64,000 nucleotides of DNA from Liquidambar formosana (Eukaryota; Streptophyta; Magnoliopsida; Saxifragales; Altingiaceae), in NCBI GenBank assembly GCA_039720395.1, contig CM077832.1, positions 12,404,966 through 12,468,965 of the forward strand. The letters are read 5' to 3'. The notes under the pieces were generated by a model that did no database searches, was not told the DNA's origin, and saw only the letters and a program-made list of their open reading frames with translations. The translations under genes and the position numbers were made by a program. Numbering within the stretch: the first letter of the stretch is position 1; every line of letters begins with the position of its first letter. Below, one piece after another: positions 22,036-34,403 of this stretch.

Positions 22036-22440
22036 GTGAGGTATAGCTGCTGCGGGGTTTCCTGCGATGGGAAGGGATGTGAGGGTTTAGAGAAGAGAAG
22101 GGAAAAAAAAAAAAGAAAAAAAATTCAAAACAGGGGATGCTTACCTGTGCCGGCGATGAGCTTCATGGAGAAGGAGACGCCGGCGATAAGCTTTAGGGTT
22201 TCCTGCGATGGGGAGGGGTGTGAGTGTTTAGAGAAGAGAAGAGGAAAAAAAAAAAACCAAAAGAAAAAAAACAAAAGGCAAAACAGGGGGATGCTTACCT
22301 CCTTCGTGGAGAGGGAGACTTGGCGGTGAGGTAAAACACTATTAGCTGCGATGGGAGGGGTGTGACTTGTGAGGGTTTGGAGAAGAGAAGAGGGGAAAAA
22401 AAAAACACTAAAAAAATGGAAACAAGCTACACCTGATGGT
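22036..22440 (-). repeat. Three-unit array of exon/donor-like repeats
   Basis: Three near-repeats of about 120-160 bp each contain TGCGATGGG, GGTGTGA, TTTAGAGAAGAGAAG, an A-run and ATGCTTACCT or a related segment. On the minus strand the last motif reads AGGTAAGCAT, a splice-donor-like site. The same module occurs once at 26690-26790 inside the right arm of the neighbouring TIR element and, in the opposite orientation, near 23140-23260. Confidence 0.55.
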
Positions 22441-22684
22441 GTTTCTCCCGACGAGTTTGAAATCTCAACCATTTCGGATCTCACTATTCGAGGGAAACTG
22501 AGAGATGTGACAGCCTGCAGTTGTACTTCCAGCTCAAAAAGGGCTTGAAGCTCATCTCATTTTGAGGTATAATCTGGACCGTTGGTTTCAGCTTATATGG
22601 CATAGATGGCGGGGGTGGCTTCAGCTTACATACCAGTATGTAAGCGTCAGCTGACCTGAACATTGTTGTGTATATATATATATA
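22441..22684. other. No feature recognised
   Basis: Mixed-composition sequence lies between the repeat array and the TIR element. It ends in a short (TA)n tract (22671-22684). No gene or repeat was recognised. Confidence 0.5.
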
Positions 22685-22935
22685 CAGTCCCGGTCTTATA
22701 GGCTGCAGCTGATTCAATGGTATATCAACTGTAGCAATCTTGGCCCTTCGTTCAAAATAGCTCCTCATCAACGGCTGGGGTAAAGGTAAGACAGAGACAA
22801 AGCTGACTGTGTTGTCACATTAGCATCAGCATCTCTCTCATCACGTTCTCAAGTCTTCTCTCCCCCTTCTCCAGATCCAGATCAGGTTTAAAGGCTCAAA
22901 GCTTACTAATCAAATGGGGAAGAAGCTCCTCACAG

Positions 22936-24025
22936 TTGCATCCCCCCTCACCCAAAGCTTCAGCCCTCCTCTTCTTCACACATCTCCTCCAAACTTCTCC
23001 TCCTCTCGCAGCTAAGTTACTCCATCTCAGTCGAGCTTTCACCACTAAAATCGCACAAGCTTCTCTTGCTCAGATCCAAAAGGCACGAACCTTCTCTCGC
23101 TTAGATCTGAAAACCCCTCACTGCGTAACTCCGCTTGCAGCAGCAAGTCTTCACTGCCGGCACACCAAAGGGAAATACACCGTCGGATTTGACAGTCGCG
23201 GTAAGCTCTTTTATTTTTATTTTTTATTTTATTATTATTTTTTTTTCTCCAAGCCCTCACGACTCACTTCTCTTTGGGCGCAGCATCACACTCTCCCTCC
23301 GCTGACCGAAGCTACTCTACCGACGAAGCGAACCTCAAGGGCAATCACTAGCTATCAATGTTTAGGGTGTGACGCACACCGTGAAAAAAGCAGATCTTCA
23401 GGGGTTTTTATTTTTTTATTTTTTTGCCTTATAAAATCGTACTGCTCAAAATAAAATTGATTTTAGGGATTTAGTTGTAATACTCATAAAATAAATTTCA
23501 GGGTTTTATTTGTAATGCTCATAAAATTGATTTGTTTGACATTTTCACATTGTGAAGAATTCTGAAGGTTGCAGGGATTTATTTTTATTTTTGTTCCTTA
23601 CGTAAAGAATTATGAAGTTTGTATGAAATATTTATTTTAATTTGTGGTTTTATCTTCAAATATATTCTACTAGCATTAGTTGTCTCTGATCTAGTTAGTG
23701 CGAATGGTAACATATCCCTCCCTTCAACATATGGTTTTTTCTATTCTCAATAAAAATAAATGTCCTTTCATTGAGCAAATGGTAATATATATTTAGGATG
23801 ATGCAAGATTTTCTTTCCTATCTTTGAGTCCAATTTCTACCATGAGTGCCCATGTTTATGTGCAAACGGCGATATGTCTAGTTAGTGCAAAATGGCAAAT
23901 GTATAAGTTATGATTGTTCTGACAGGCCGTCTTGCCAACAACACAAACGACCAGTGGGTTCGCACTGACCCTTTTTCAGCCATGAATGGAATCTCTCGCT
24001 TTTGTGAAAATGATATTCCTTGGAG
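22936..24025 (+). CDS. Captured gene-like segment, two exons joined in frame, unidentified
   Basis: The exon 22936-23200 ends at a GTAAGC donor. A second exon, 23926-24025, lies between ACAG and GTATAC. The phases match: one base left over from exon 1 joins two from exon 2, and translation continues as GFDSR-GRLANNTNDQWVRTD then PFSAMNGISRFCENDIPW. The first exon is Ser/Ala/Leu-rich and could be an organelle-targeting leader, and lies mostly in the left TIR. I do not recognise the protein. No further exon was found before 26650, so it is probably a truncated capture. The start could instead be the ATG at 22915 in another frame. Confidence 0.4.
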
Positions 24026-26650
24026 GTATACTTGGTTCTATTGTAGTGATAGCTTCAGTTGAATCTCCTTCTATCTTAGGAAAAAAATTTGAATCTGACA
24101 TTTTGTTTGATACCATACTAGTGGATACTCCCATGGATCTAATGCTCTAATGCTTCATTTGAAATGGAGCATGGTGATCTATTTATTGACCTAGTGCAGA
24201 AGTATGATGGACTTGTGGGATACCTTTGCAGTTAGATATTATATGTATTGTCCTCAGTTCCACTGGGGGGTTGTTTTTACATTTGAAATATTTAAGTGCA
24301 CCTGGAAAGGAACTTGTGTTTGATGCAGTGACAAAGTATGGAACTAACTAGCTAAGGCTTGTGAAATGATGCAAGTTAGGTTTCTTCACAAAGTGGAGTT
24401 TACTAGTACTTACTAATTTTGTGAAGATCGATGTTAAGTGGACGGCAATTTTATTTGGGACATGGTGATATGTAAAAAGATTTTTACTCCATATGTGAAA
24501 TTTGAAAAGAAATCAGGTGACACTTTATACTTAAGTATATAAAACAATTCATTTTCCTAATATTTATTACAAGCTAGACATGATTAATATATATTCTCTA
24601 GCTTGTGGGGTGGATGGGATTTGAATATTATAGTCTAAAAACTGAAGGTAATTTTTTCTTTCCCCTTCTCTTTTCTTTTGAATATAAGATGTGAAGGTTC
24701 ATTTAACTGAAGAGATTAATGTTCCTTAATTCTCCCACTTTTTTTGATTTTTTATACAAGGTGCTTGACATGGACACCATAAAATGAAGTGAATTGCGAT
24801 GGGTTCTTGGTGTGGGATTCTAGAATTTGCTTTTCTTACCATCTAAGAATAATTTTGCCTGTGTTTAGATTAGGATTTCCCAACCCAATCATAATTAATC
24901 GGCTATAGGTTGCATGTTTTTAATCAATCGCCCTATTGTAAGATTTGAAGTAAATTGCTAGGAATAAAAGGGATGTTTAAAAAAAAAATTTGCAAAACAA
25001 GCAGGCCTCCATCGACATTGTGCAGAGGCAATAGCTCTTGTTGGCCACTTTTAATACGTATAAAGTAGTTTCCATGAATGCCTATCTGTTGAATATGAAT
25101 AAAATATGTAACAAGTGAATATGTATAAGAACAATTTGTAATTTTTTATCACAAAAAACAAAAGAACATAATCTGTAACAATACCCTAAAACTCTTCAAC
25201 TCAAATACAAGATAATTCAACCTAAAACCAGTTGATTATAAACAAAAAAGACAGCTGTCAAATGATGGACATGGTTCCTAATGACCATTTTGTTTACAAT
25301 CACCCCAACTCTCTTCAAAAGGTTTCAATAAATCAGCCCACACAAAAATTACTACTACAATTCCAAGTTACACATTTGAACTGCACAATACATAAATCAG
25401 CTGCCAGAAAATTGCAGCTGCAATTCTAAATCTCTTCCACTAAAATTGCCCTCCACAAAATTATGCCATCTATCAACTCCTCCAACAACATTTACTTGTC
25501 TTGCGAGGGGAAAAAAAATCAAATCCTGCAAATAAAGACAATACACAACTGTAGGTAAAAATAATGGTCAATCTAAATTAAAGTTTCATCAAATAAAAAA
25601 ATACTACTTCAAAATATTCATTTAGGTTCTCTTCTCTGCACTATTTCTCTTGAATTTTTCCAATTATTGCTTTGAGATTGAGGTCTAATTTCCACTCTCC
25701 CAGACCAAATGGATGAGCAATACACAATACAAATGGATTATAAAAATAAGCTCAATAAAAATACCCAGGCAGCCCAAACAGTTTGGATACAGGAAAAACC
25801 AAGCAATACACAATACAAATACCTAGGTAGCCCAAACATAAGAATTGATCAAAATCCACTATTTTATGTATGTTGTTGAATTTACAGGTTTTAACTTATA
25901 TACATTCATAAGTACGTGGTTATGAAAAATCTTTCAGATCCATGTATTTCATCAAACGTCAGTGCAATTTTGATCATTTTTACTAGTTATCGAGAATTAA
26001 AATGGTGTTAAAATAGATGAACTTTTATATTAAAACTATTCTATTATTATTTATCATTTATACTTTTGTTTTGGATGCAAAAAAATCCTGCTCAATGTTT
26101 CCAACTAGTGCAGGTTACCCAACTTTGCTTTTGGTTCTACACCATTGTCTGCCACATAGGTCAATGCAAATAAATTCAATTTATCAATTTTAGAGCTTAT
26201 ACCCGCTACAATATGAGTTCTGCTTTACGTTTACAAGAATTTATCTACATTTCCAAAATTCCTCCAAATTCTATGCCATTTTTCCTATTGTGTTACTAAA
26301 ATGCTAAATGTTTCTATCTTTGGAATGACTGAAAACCAGCCTCTAAATGAATATTTGAATCATTGTTCTTAGTAATAAACTGATAATGTCTTCCTTTCTT
26401 CCTTTTGTACTTAATATATTCATATTATTGAATGACACATAGGCAAAATTTGAAAATAGAACTTAATATGAATAACAAATCTGTAAATGTTGTCCACTCG
26501 CAATTGTCAATAATTACTAAGAACAATAAGTAGTCAAATTATAATTTTTTTAAAGAATAGACTAATAATGCCTTAAATAATCTAATGACAGGGAATCCAA
26601 GATTGGAAAGTTAGAACAAGAAGAAATCTAGTAAAATGATCTTACAAATT
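24026..26650. other. Interior of TIR element, no gene recognised
   Basis: About 2.6 kb of AT-rich sequence without a protein-like frame longer than about 65 codons. No repeat structure was noticed apart from A-runs. Confidence 0.55.
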
Positions 26651-27253
26651 CTTTGATTGGGAAGCCGTGATACCTCTTGCTACGATGGGGAGGGTTACAC
26701 AGTCAATGAGGGTTTGGAGAAAAAAAAAAAAACAGTAGAAATCCAAAAAGAATGCTTACTGTTTGCCGGCGGTGAGGTTAAACATAGGGGGGGAGCTTCA
26801 TTTCAGTTCACCGGCGGTAAGGGTTTTTTAAATCTGAGCGAGAGAAGCTTGTGCGATTTCAATGGTGAAAGCTCGGTTGAGATGGAGCAACTTGGCTGCG
26901 AGAGGAGGAGAAGCTTGGCGGAGATGTGCAAGGAGGAGGAGGGTTAAAGCTTCGAGTGAGAAGGGATGCAGCTGTGAGGAGCTTCTTCCCCGTTTGATTA
27001 GTAAGCTTTGAGCCTTCAAACCTGATCTGGATCCGGAGAAGGGGAAGAGAGGACTTGAGAACTTGATGAGAGAGATGATAGAGATGTTGACGCTGATGTG
27101 GCAACAAAGTCCACTTTGTCTCTTTGTCTTGACTTTACCCAAGCAGTTGATGAGGAGCTATTTTGAACGAAGGGCCAAGATTGATGCTGCTAATATACCA
27201 TTGAATCAGCTATAGCCTATAGGACCGGGACTGTATATATATATATATATATA

Positions 27254-27307
27254 TAGGATGATGATCAGGTAAGCATGTGCTGATGTAACTTATATCAACA
27301 CTCGCAT
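27254..27307 (+). repeat. Short MITE form in (TA)n
   Basis: GGATGATGATCAGG to CAACACTCGCATT is the same short piece as at 1229-1280. It is bounded on the left by (TA)n and on the right by the start of a Helitron. Confidence 0.6.
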
Positions 27308-30300
27308 TCTATATATATATACTACCTATAAAAGGATGAATCCTGAAAAACTTTTGATTCACTAAAATGCCCTTAATATATAACATAAAGAGAATAGTAC
27401 CGTTAGTCCATCTAAACCATGTTTTAACAACAAAAAAAATCTATAAAAAAAAACCCAATGTATGGAAATCTAATCTAAACGCTGGAAATTCTAAAAGCTT
27501 AGAATTACCTTTAGCTTAGAATTCTCCAACGTGCCCATAACTTTGCTCACCATATATATATCATAAAAGATACTTCACTCTCCCATTCACATTCTAAAAG
27601 CTTCAGTCTCCCATTCAACAAAACTACTCTTTTTAATATATAGGATAGGAAATTCTACAAAATCTCACATACCCTAACTAGGAATGTCTCCCAATATCTC
27701 TCCTTCTACTCCTTTTCTCCCTTACGTTCAACCTCCTTTTCTCTTTTTTGGTTGAATCCTTCAGCTTCTAATTCTTACACTGCATATTATTATTATTATT
27801 ATTATTCCTTATTGCTAACACACATAAATAACACACCCACTAATGCATTATTTTTCTTCTCCTAATTCTCATAATCCTTTTGTTTATATTTAATTTGATC
27901 GGATCATCTTGGCTTTTATTTGTAATTATTTTATTTTATATATCATGTATTTGGTTTGAATAACTCATTGCTTTGTGGGGTTAGAAGATAAAGGAATGGC
28001 ATTGTAGGGAAGCCCGAGATTCGAAACATCTTTCTGGTGACATAATGCCTCACATACTCAAACTTGTGAGTTTCTTTTCTTCCTATTAATCTCTTTCTAT
28101 TTCTCTCTCCTTTTTTTCTATTATTTATTATTTATTTTAATTACTGATATTTGGTAAAATTAATCACTTAAAGACTGCTATCTAGCACTTCCATTTCTCT
28201 CAAATTAAATTATTGGTCTTTGGTTATAAATACTACCATGCATTTTTCAATGTTCTTCTTGTGCTCAGATATTTATTTATTTATTTTTATGAAACTTTAT
28301 AATTTTTGTTTGAATGGCCAAATTAAAATATATATAATCATGTGAAGGGAAGAAAAAAAACATGAAACTTTGCAATCTTTCACCAAAATATTTATAATAC
28401 TAATAATAATAATAATAATAAACCCATGAAGAGAGGGGGAAAAAAAAAGATTGAGGGAAAAAAAGTATGAAAAAAAGTATAGATTAAACTCTACGTGATT
28501 GAGGGAAAAAAAGTATGAAAAATTCTCCACTCTCTTTTCAATCTCTACGTGAAACCAAAAAAAAGAAATGTATATATATATAGATAATGACCCCTAAAAT
28601 TATGGGGGATTAGTTTCGCTTAAAAATAAAATAAAATAAAAAACAAGAAGCGATGAACGAGTTTACCTTGCAAAGATTGTGATGAATCCAAAAAAAAAAA
28701 AAAAAAAAAAGGTGAGAGAAATCAGTGAAAATTATTTTAAAAAATTTAAATAAAAAAACACACTTGGGAAAACAAAAACAAAGTCGTCACCGAATTTTGG
28801 TGGTGATTAATCAAGTATGGCTAAAAAGAAATGAAAAAATTTTGGAATCTCTACTAAAATCACCAATTTTTTTTTTTTTTTTTTGGGTGAAGGGAGGAAG
28901 AAATTATAAAAGAAAACAACTATCTATGAGGCAAAGATATGGATACAATGTGATATGGATATGCCAATTCAGCAATTGTCAACAAATGTAAATACAATAT
29001 GGCAGTGAATGTTAATATTTGGTCTAAAAACTTAATTAGAAGCATAACAAAGTTTGAAATATCTATTAAATCAATTAATATTCAAGAATAGATGTACAAA
29101 AAATACATCCATAAGCATTAGCCATGTTCATCATTAATAGAAAATAACTAGAATGACATTAAAGTTATAAAATAGCCATTTAGCTTTGTTGCTTTACAAT
29201 TAATGTCTGACGTAAGAAAGAGATAGAGTCAGAAGAGAATGAAGATGAGAGAACTAAAATGGGTTTATAGTTTTAATCCAAGTATGAGTATTATACATTC
29301 CTAAATGAATTTACCCCTTTTATTTAAAAAATAAATTTAGACAAACTAACCCTAAAGGAATACCAAAATATCCGAAGTGTATTCAATGATGTGGTAATGT
29401 GTGTTACTATTTTAATACATAGAGAGTATCAGATATGTATCAGGTAATATCCTAATTGTATTGGTATTCGACATAGATTCATTGACGTTTTTGAAGTATT
29501 CGTGCTTCATACAACTATAGATAAAACTTTGTGAGAAAAAAAAAAGTATTAGAAACTCTCCACTCTTTTCAATCTCTGCATGAACCCCATGAAAAAAAAA
29601 AAAAAAGAAAAGGAAAGAAAAGAAAAAAGGTCTATATTTTGAGGAATCTAAAGATCATCTTCATTGAGTACAATTGAGACAAAACAGCTCGGGTCTGGAT
29701 GAGTTTGATGATGAGAAAGAGGAAGAATGTGGTGGCGTGGTCGCTATTCACCAAAGTGGTTGTAAATGAGAAGGGGATGGGAGTATGGATGGTTGAGAGA
29801 AATGTGGTTGGGTGGAAGATATTCACTAGATTGGGGATTTTGATGGTGAATGATAAAGAGAGCGATTAATGGTTGTAATTGTGATTGTGATTGTGAGATT
29901 AAATGACTATAATATGATCATATTGCAGATTTTGCAACATATAGATTAAATAATCTTTAACTATGTTTAAAGTAGCAAAATGATAAAATATATAAAGTAG
30001 TATTAAAATAATCGCATATCCAATGATTATTTTAACAAGTTTAATATAGGGGTAGTTATATTGGCATGGGACGATGGTTTGGATATTTTTTTTATTTACT
30101 TATTTAATTTAAAATATAAATAAAATCTAATTTAATTTAGGACTAATGTGTAAGAAATGGCAAATTTGGGATAATAAGGCCACAACTCAAGATAATCTAA
30201 TGTAGAGGCGAGAGAGTATTGCAAAACGTGGGAACTTTATTTTTTATAGAACCAAGCATGCTAGCCAAGATCTCTCATCATAATATGAACTTATATATAA

Positions 30301-30510
30301 TAAAATATATTTGTTATACTTCATATGTTTATAAAGATGGTGTCTCCCAAAAAAAAAAAAAAAAAAAAAAGGAAAGGAAAGGATAATGTCCAAGTACTAC
30401 AACCCCTCCTAAAATAACATATATATCAAAATATTGCTCAAATGTTAGTAGCAACATGTTTCTCCTCAAGGTAAAATGGTCCATGTGCAACGCATGTGTG
30501 CACCAACTAG
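27308..30510 (+). mobile_element. Second Helitron, 3.2 kb, same family
   Basis: The start TCTATATATATATACTACCT and the following TATAAAAGGATGAATCCTGA match the Helitron at 13334. The end CATGTGCAACGCATGTG...AACTAG|T matches the one at 19087. The exact 5' base is uncertain because of the TA run. The contents are AT-rich with A-tracts (28692-28710, 30351-30370), (ATT)n near 27790 and (AAT)n near 28398. No Rep/helicase or other gene was found, so it is non-autonomous. Confidence 0.68.
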
Positions 30511-30523
30511 TATATATATATAT

Positions 30524-30712
30524 AGGATGATGATCATATAAGCATGTGTTGATATAACTTATATTAACACCTAAATTGGGAGTTGTACTTTATGCATTAG
30601 TGGGATATGAGATACATTGGACTAATGCAAGGGGTATAACCCTAAATGTATGGTGCTGATATAACTTATATCAACACGTGCTAACAGGAGCATAACTGTA
30701 TATATATACATA
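30524..30712 (+). mobile_element. MITE embedded in (TA)n, full-length form
   Basis: Runs from GGATGATGATCATATAAGCA to CAACACGTGCTAACAGGAGC and is flanked by (TA)n on both sides. It is the reverse complement of the element at 1041-1215. Duplicated block B begins a few bases after its right TA flank. Confidence 0.65.
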
Positions 30713-30955
30713 CTTAAAAAAGGTCCAAAATGTAGATATTTAGATCCATGCAAGATAAGAAATCATGCCCTAAATGTTTGGACTAGAATGGATTCCATTT
30801 TCGAGTGAGTTAAGATAGCACTACGGCAATACCTCATTGAAAGGTTTTGCAAGTCCGCCTATTGGGTCAAGCTTTAGTACAAAAGGCTTGCAAAATCTAA
30901 TCTAATGGGCCTAGGGACCGAATCTCGAGGGTGGCTATTGTAACCCCAGTTCCTT

Positions 30956-31274
30956 TTACTTTTCAAAATTTTATAAATAATATAAAAGGTTTTTACATTG
31001 TCTATTAGAAAATTATTTTGAACAACCTTATAGAAGATTTTTTTCAAAATTTATCGTTTAAAAAAGCTTTTTGGCCATTTATAGAGTATTTCATTGTTAC
31101 ATAAACGAAAATTATAAATGGTCAAGAAGTCCACTTAAATGATAGATTTTGGAAAATTTTTTCTTCTACAAAGTTATTCAAAATGATGTTTTTTAGTAGA
31201 CAGCGAGATGATTTTTTTTTTTTTTTTTTGAAAACCTTTTATATGTTTCATAAAATCTTGAAAAGTGAAAAAAA
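30956..31274. mobile_element. Foldback MITE, copy B
   Basis: Duplicate of 1627-1931 with the same arm structure and a longer T-run near 31211-31229. Confidence 0.68.
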
Positions 31275-31461
31275 GTAGAGTTTACAAATAAAGTTAATGA
31301 GTTGCAATAGCCTTCCTCCCAAATCCCATCCTGTGTAATAATTCAAGTTGAGATTGTGAAGGCACACGTGGAAATATCACAATCGGCCAACAGAGATAAG
31401 GCAGAGTTCGTTGGATTTTCATACCAAAATCTGCTCCTATATTATCTATCTTTGGCCGTAG

Positions 31462-32190
31462 AGGTTGCAAACGAACTAAGCCGCTCATTAACAGTTCACA
31501 AGAAAGCTCATTAAGGGCTTGGCTCAAGCTCAATCAATTAATAAATAAGTCAAGCACAAGCCTAAATTCCAGGCTCGTTTAGTAAACAAGTTGAGCATGA
31601 GCATACCAAAGCTTGGCTCGTATCGACTTGTGAACAAGTTCCTTAAGAGCTCGATGAGAAGCTTGTTTAGGGGCTCGATAAGAAGCTCGTTTAAGGACTC
31701 GTGAGTGGGGGCATAATTGTCCAACTGGACATTTTAGTGTGAAAGAGATACTCATTTCCTAATAGTAGATGCTTGATGCTTCCATTTATCCTAGTACTTG
31801 AAAGATATATGCTCCAACCAATAGCTTTAATTTTTTTAAGTTTATTGCAGCTCTTTATTTAATAGTACATAAAACAGTTTTGGTCTTACAGCATTTTGAT
31901 GTTGGGTTCTTTATGGTTTATGTTTGGGATGATGATTCTAAACCACTTAATCAATAAAAAAGAAAAAAAAAATATAAACAAGTTGAGCTCAAGCTCAAGC
32001 TCAAGCTTTGGAGCTTGAGCTTGAGCTTGAGCTTGAGCTTGAGCTCGACTTGTTAACTCTAAACAAACTGAGCTCGAGCTCAAAATTTAGGCTCGTTAAA
32101 AAATTGGGCTTATTTAGTAATGAACAAGCTTTTTAACAAGCCAAACTTGAGCACTCCAAAATTCGGCTCGTTTTGGCTTGTTTGCAGCCT
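31462..32190. mobile_element. hAT-like non-autonomous element, copy B
   Basis: Duplicate of 2134-2930, with ends GAGGTTGCAAACGAAC and GCTTGTTTGCAGCC. An internal segment near 31805 is shorter than in copy A. A tract of alternating AAGCTC/GAGCTT hexamers at 31985-32048 is more regular here. Confidence 0.5.
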
Positions 32191-32925
32191 GGACTCCCAT
32201 TAATGGGAAGTACAACCCATCTTTGTCTCTCCCGGTACTCTGCAAGGACCCCTTTAGGCCACAAGTTCTGCTAAATATCTGGGATGTCACCTTAGCAGTT
32301 AGTCTTATCATCAAACAGTACACAAAATACCCATAACCATGGCTCTTGTTTTGGTTTCTTGATCATCTCTTCATTGGAATAATGTTTTTTTCAATTACCC
32401 TTTGTTTGGTTTCTGTGATTCTTTTGGTTTCTTTGATGATATCTGCATTTGAAAGTTTGTTTTTTAAAATTACCCTTTGTTCGGTTGCTGAAAAAAAAAA
32501 AAAAAAAAAAAGGGAAAAAAAAAGGCAAACGACGTAAGATTTGATATGTAAATTTCTATTTTCTTTCCCTACATTTTCTGAGCCACCAAAGAGTGATTAA
32601 ATGAAGATATATAGGATGTTTGAATACATGCAATCATGTATGGTTGGTGAATACCCACGTGATAGCTCACTTCAATTTCAAGGATTTTTGGTGAATGGTG
32701 AAGCCCCAATTGCTTAATTTCTTCACATGTTGGCCATGTAGTGTTCAAATTGCTTTTCGGTGAAAGGTTTTGGCAGATTGGATCTCCTTCTTGATGTATT
32801 TGGGCTTTCTTATCACATTATATATGAATTGTGCGAGTTTGGGAATAGCCAATTTATGAATTCCTACAATAAATTATGTAGCTGAAGAGGGTCTCTTTCT
32901 TCGATCATAAGATTGGGCTCTGTGA

Positions 32926-32963
<38 letters not shown>

Positions 32964-33650
32964 AGGTAAAAAAAAAAAAAAAAAAAAAAACCCCTGAAGT
33001 TTAAGTGAGTTTCACTTTTGTACCCTACCGTAAATTTTAACCTAGTTAAAACGGTACCCGAAAGATGAGCTTGTGACAAGTCGATACGGAGATGTTAACA
33101 AATTGACGGAATTAGACTCTATGCATGATGACAAAAAAAAATTGGGTAAAACACAAAAAACTACTCTGAAGTTTCTGGTGAGTTTCACTTTGGATCGTGA
33201 TTTAGACAGCTCAGATTAATAAAATTTAAGGTTGAACATCCTCATAAATAGGACTTCAAGACTGACAATTGAAAAATAAAGAAATTCTTCTTGGACTCCA
33301 TTCTAAATTTGATCAATCTTGACAATTTGACATGATTCTTTATTGAACAACTGATGCATAACTACATGTCTTTTATCTTTTCTATTTAATCTTTTATCTT
33401 ATTATACTAATTAATGGACTTAAGAATTAGAATATTGAGAATATGCTTCAAGATATGGCGTGGAATCTATTAGTACGTTATTAATCAAAAGTGGACTTAA
33501 TTCTAGAAGGTTGTCTTATCTGAATGGCACAATTGACCTTTACATTGAAGTAATACAATTCACTGATTAATAGATCATAGAAAAAAATACAACAGTTCAT
33601 TTGAAGAATTCCATGTTAAAAAAGGTGTTGATATCAATGCTACTTTATGT
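32191..33650. other. Intergenic stretch, no gene recognised
   Basis: Duplicate of 2931-4368. Poly(A) tracts at 32491-32523 and 32932-32991 are longer than in copy A. No gene is supported. Confidence 0.6.
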
Positions 33651-33659
33651 CTAATTATG

Positions 33660-33980
33660 TGGTGAGACTCCCTGTTCTAAATTCTGGTAACCACCTATTT
33701 TGGTTGATGGATGTGATACCCATCTCAACCACAAGACAAGCCATCGAGAGCACCACTTGAATAGAAAATTTTCTAACACATGTAATAGAAGAATAATAAA
33801 TCCGGAACATACTCTTGCCCAATTGCCCATTGCAGCCAGCATCTCAGCATGAGCTTTTGCTGCTCCAGTATTTATCCGTGAAACAATAGCTTCATGCTCA
33901 GAAATTTAAAGAGGTGCACCATTTTTTTGTAATCATAGCATTGGCCACCTCATCCTGCAACTTAACTTCTGCTTCACGCG
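33660..33980 (-). pseudogene. Exon-like remnant of unidentified gene, copy B
   Basis: Duplicate of 4369-4700 with the same open helical segment (HAEMLAAMGNWARV). It shares the stops on both sides. Family unknown. Confidence 0.4.
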
Positions 33981-34403
33981 TTTTTCCTGTACAACATATA
34001 AACTTCAGAAGGCAGAGTACTTCAAGAACATGCTAACAATATATTTCCTACCTTCCACGTACTTTTTCCATTCTTCCTACCATACAGAGCATCAATGTCT
34101 TAAGCAATATATCACCCTTACAGCATTAAACCTGACGCACACTGTTAACCTTCATTTCATTCTTTTTTAAATTAAAGGAAAAAAACACAAAAATGATCAT
34201 CACCCGCAAAATTAAATTAAAATTAAAATTAAAAAAGCACCTCAATTAAACTTGTGAAAACAAACATAAATACTTTAAAAAAGATAACTATAATTGTTTT
34301 TGGCCCTCTTAATTATATTCTAACTGTTCAAAGTATGGCCAACAATATTGAGCTGAAGAAAAAGACAAATCCTTATCGAGTCAGTAGAATGAAAAGGTTT
34401 ACA

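Larger units (their letters stand above)
22685..27233 (+). mobile_element. 4.5 kb element with about 400-bp terminal inverted repeats
   Basis: The left arm 22685-23081 (CAGTCCCGGTCTTATAGGCT...) and right arm 26825-27233 (complement of CAGTCCCGGTCCTATAGGCT...) are inverted repeats, about 85-90% identical by eye. Weaker similarity extends further inward. Both ends abut (TA)n, so the target duplication is hidden. Such long arms are most typical of Mutator-like elements. No transposase was recognised; the interior carries a two-exon gene-like segment. Confidence 0.7.
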
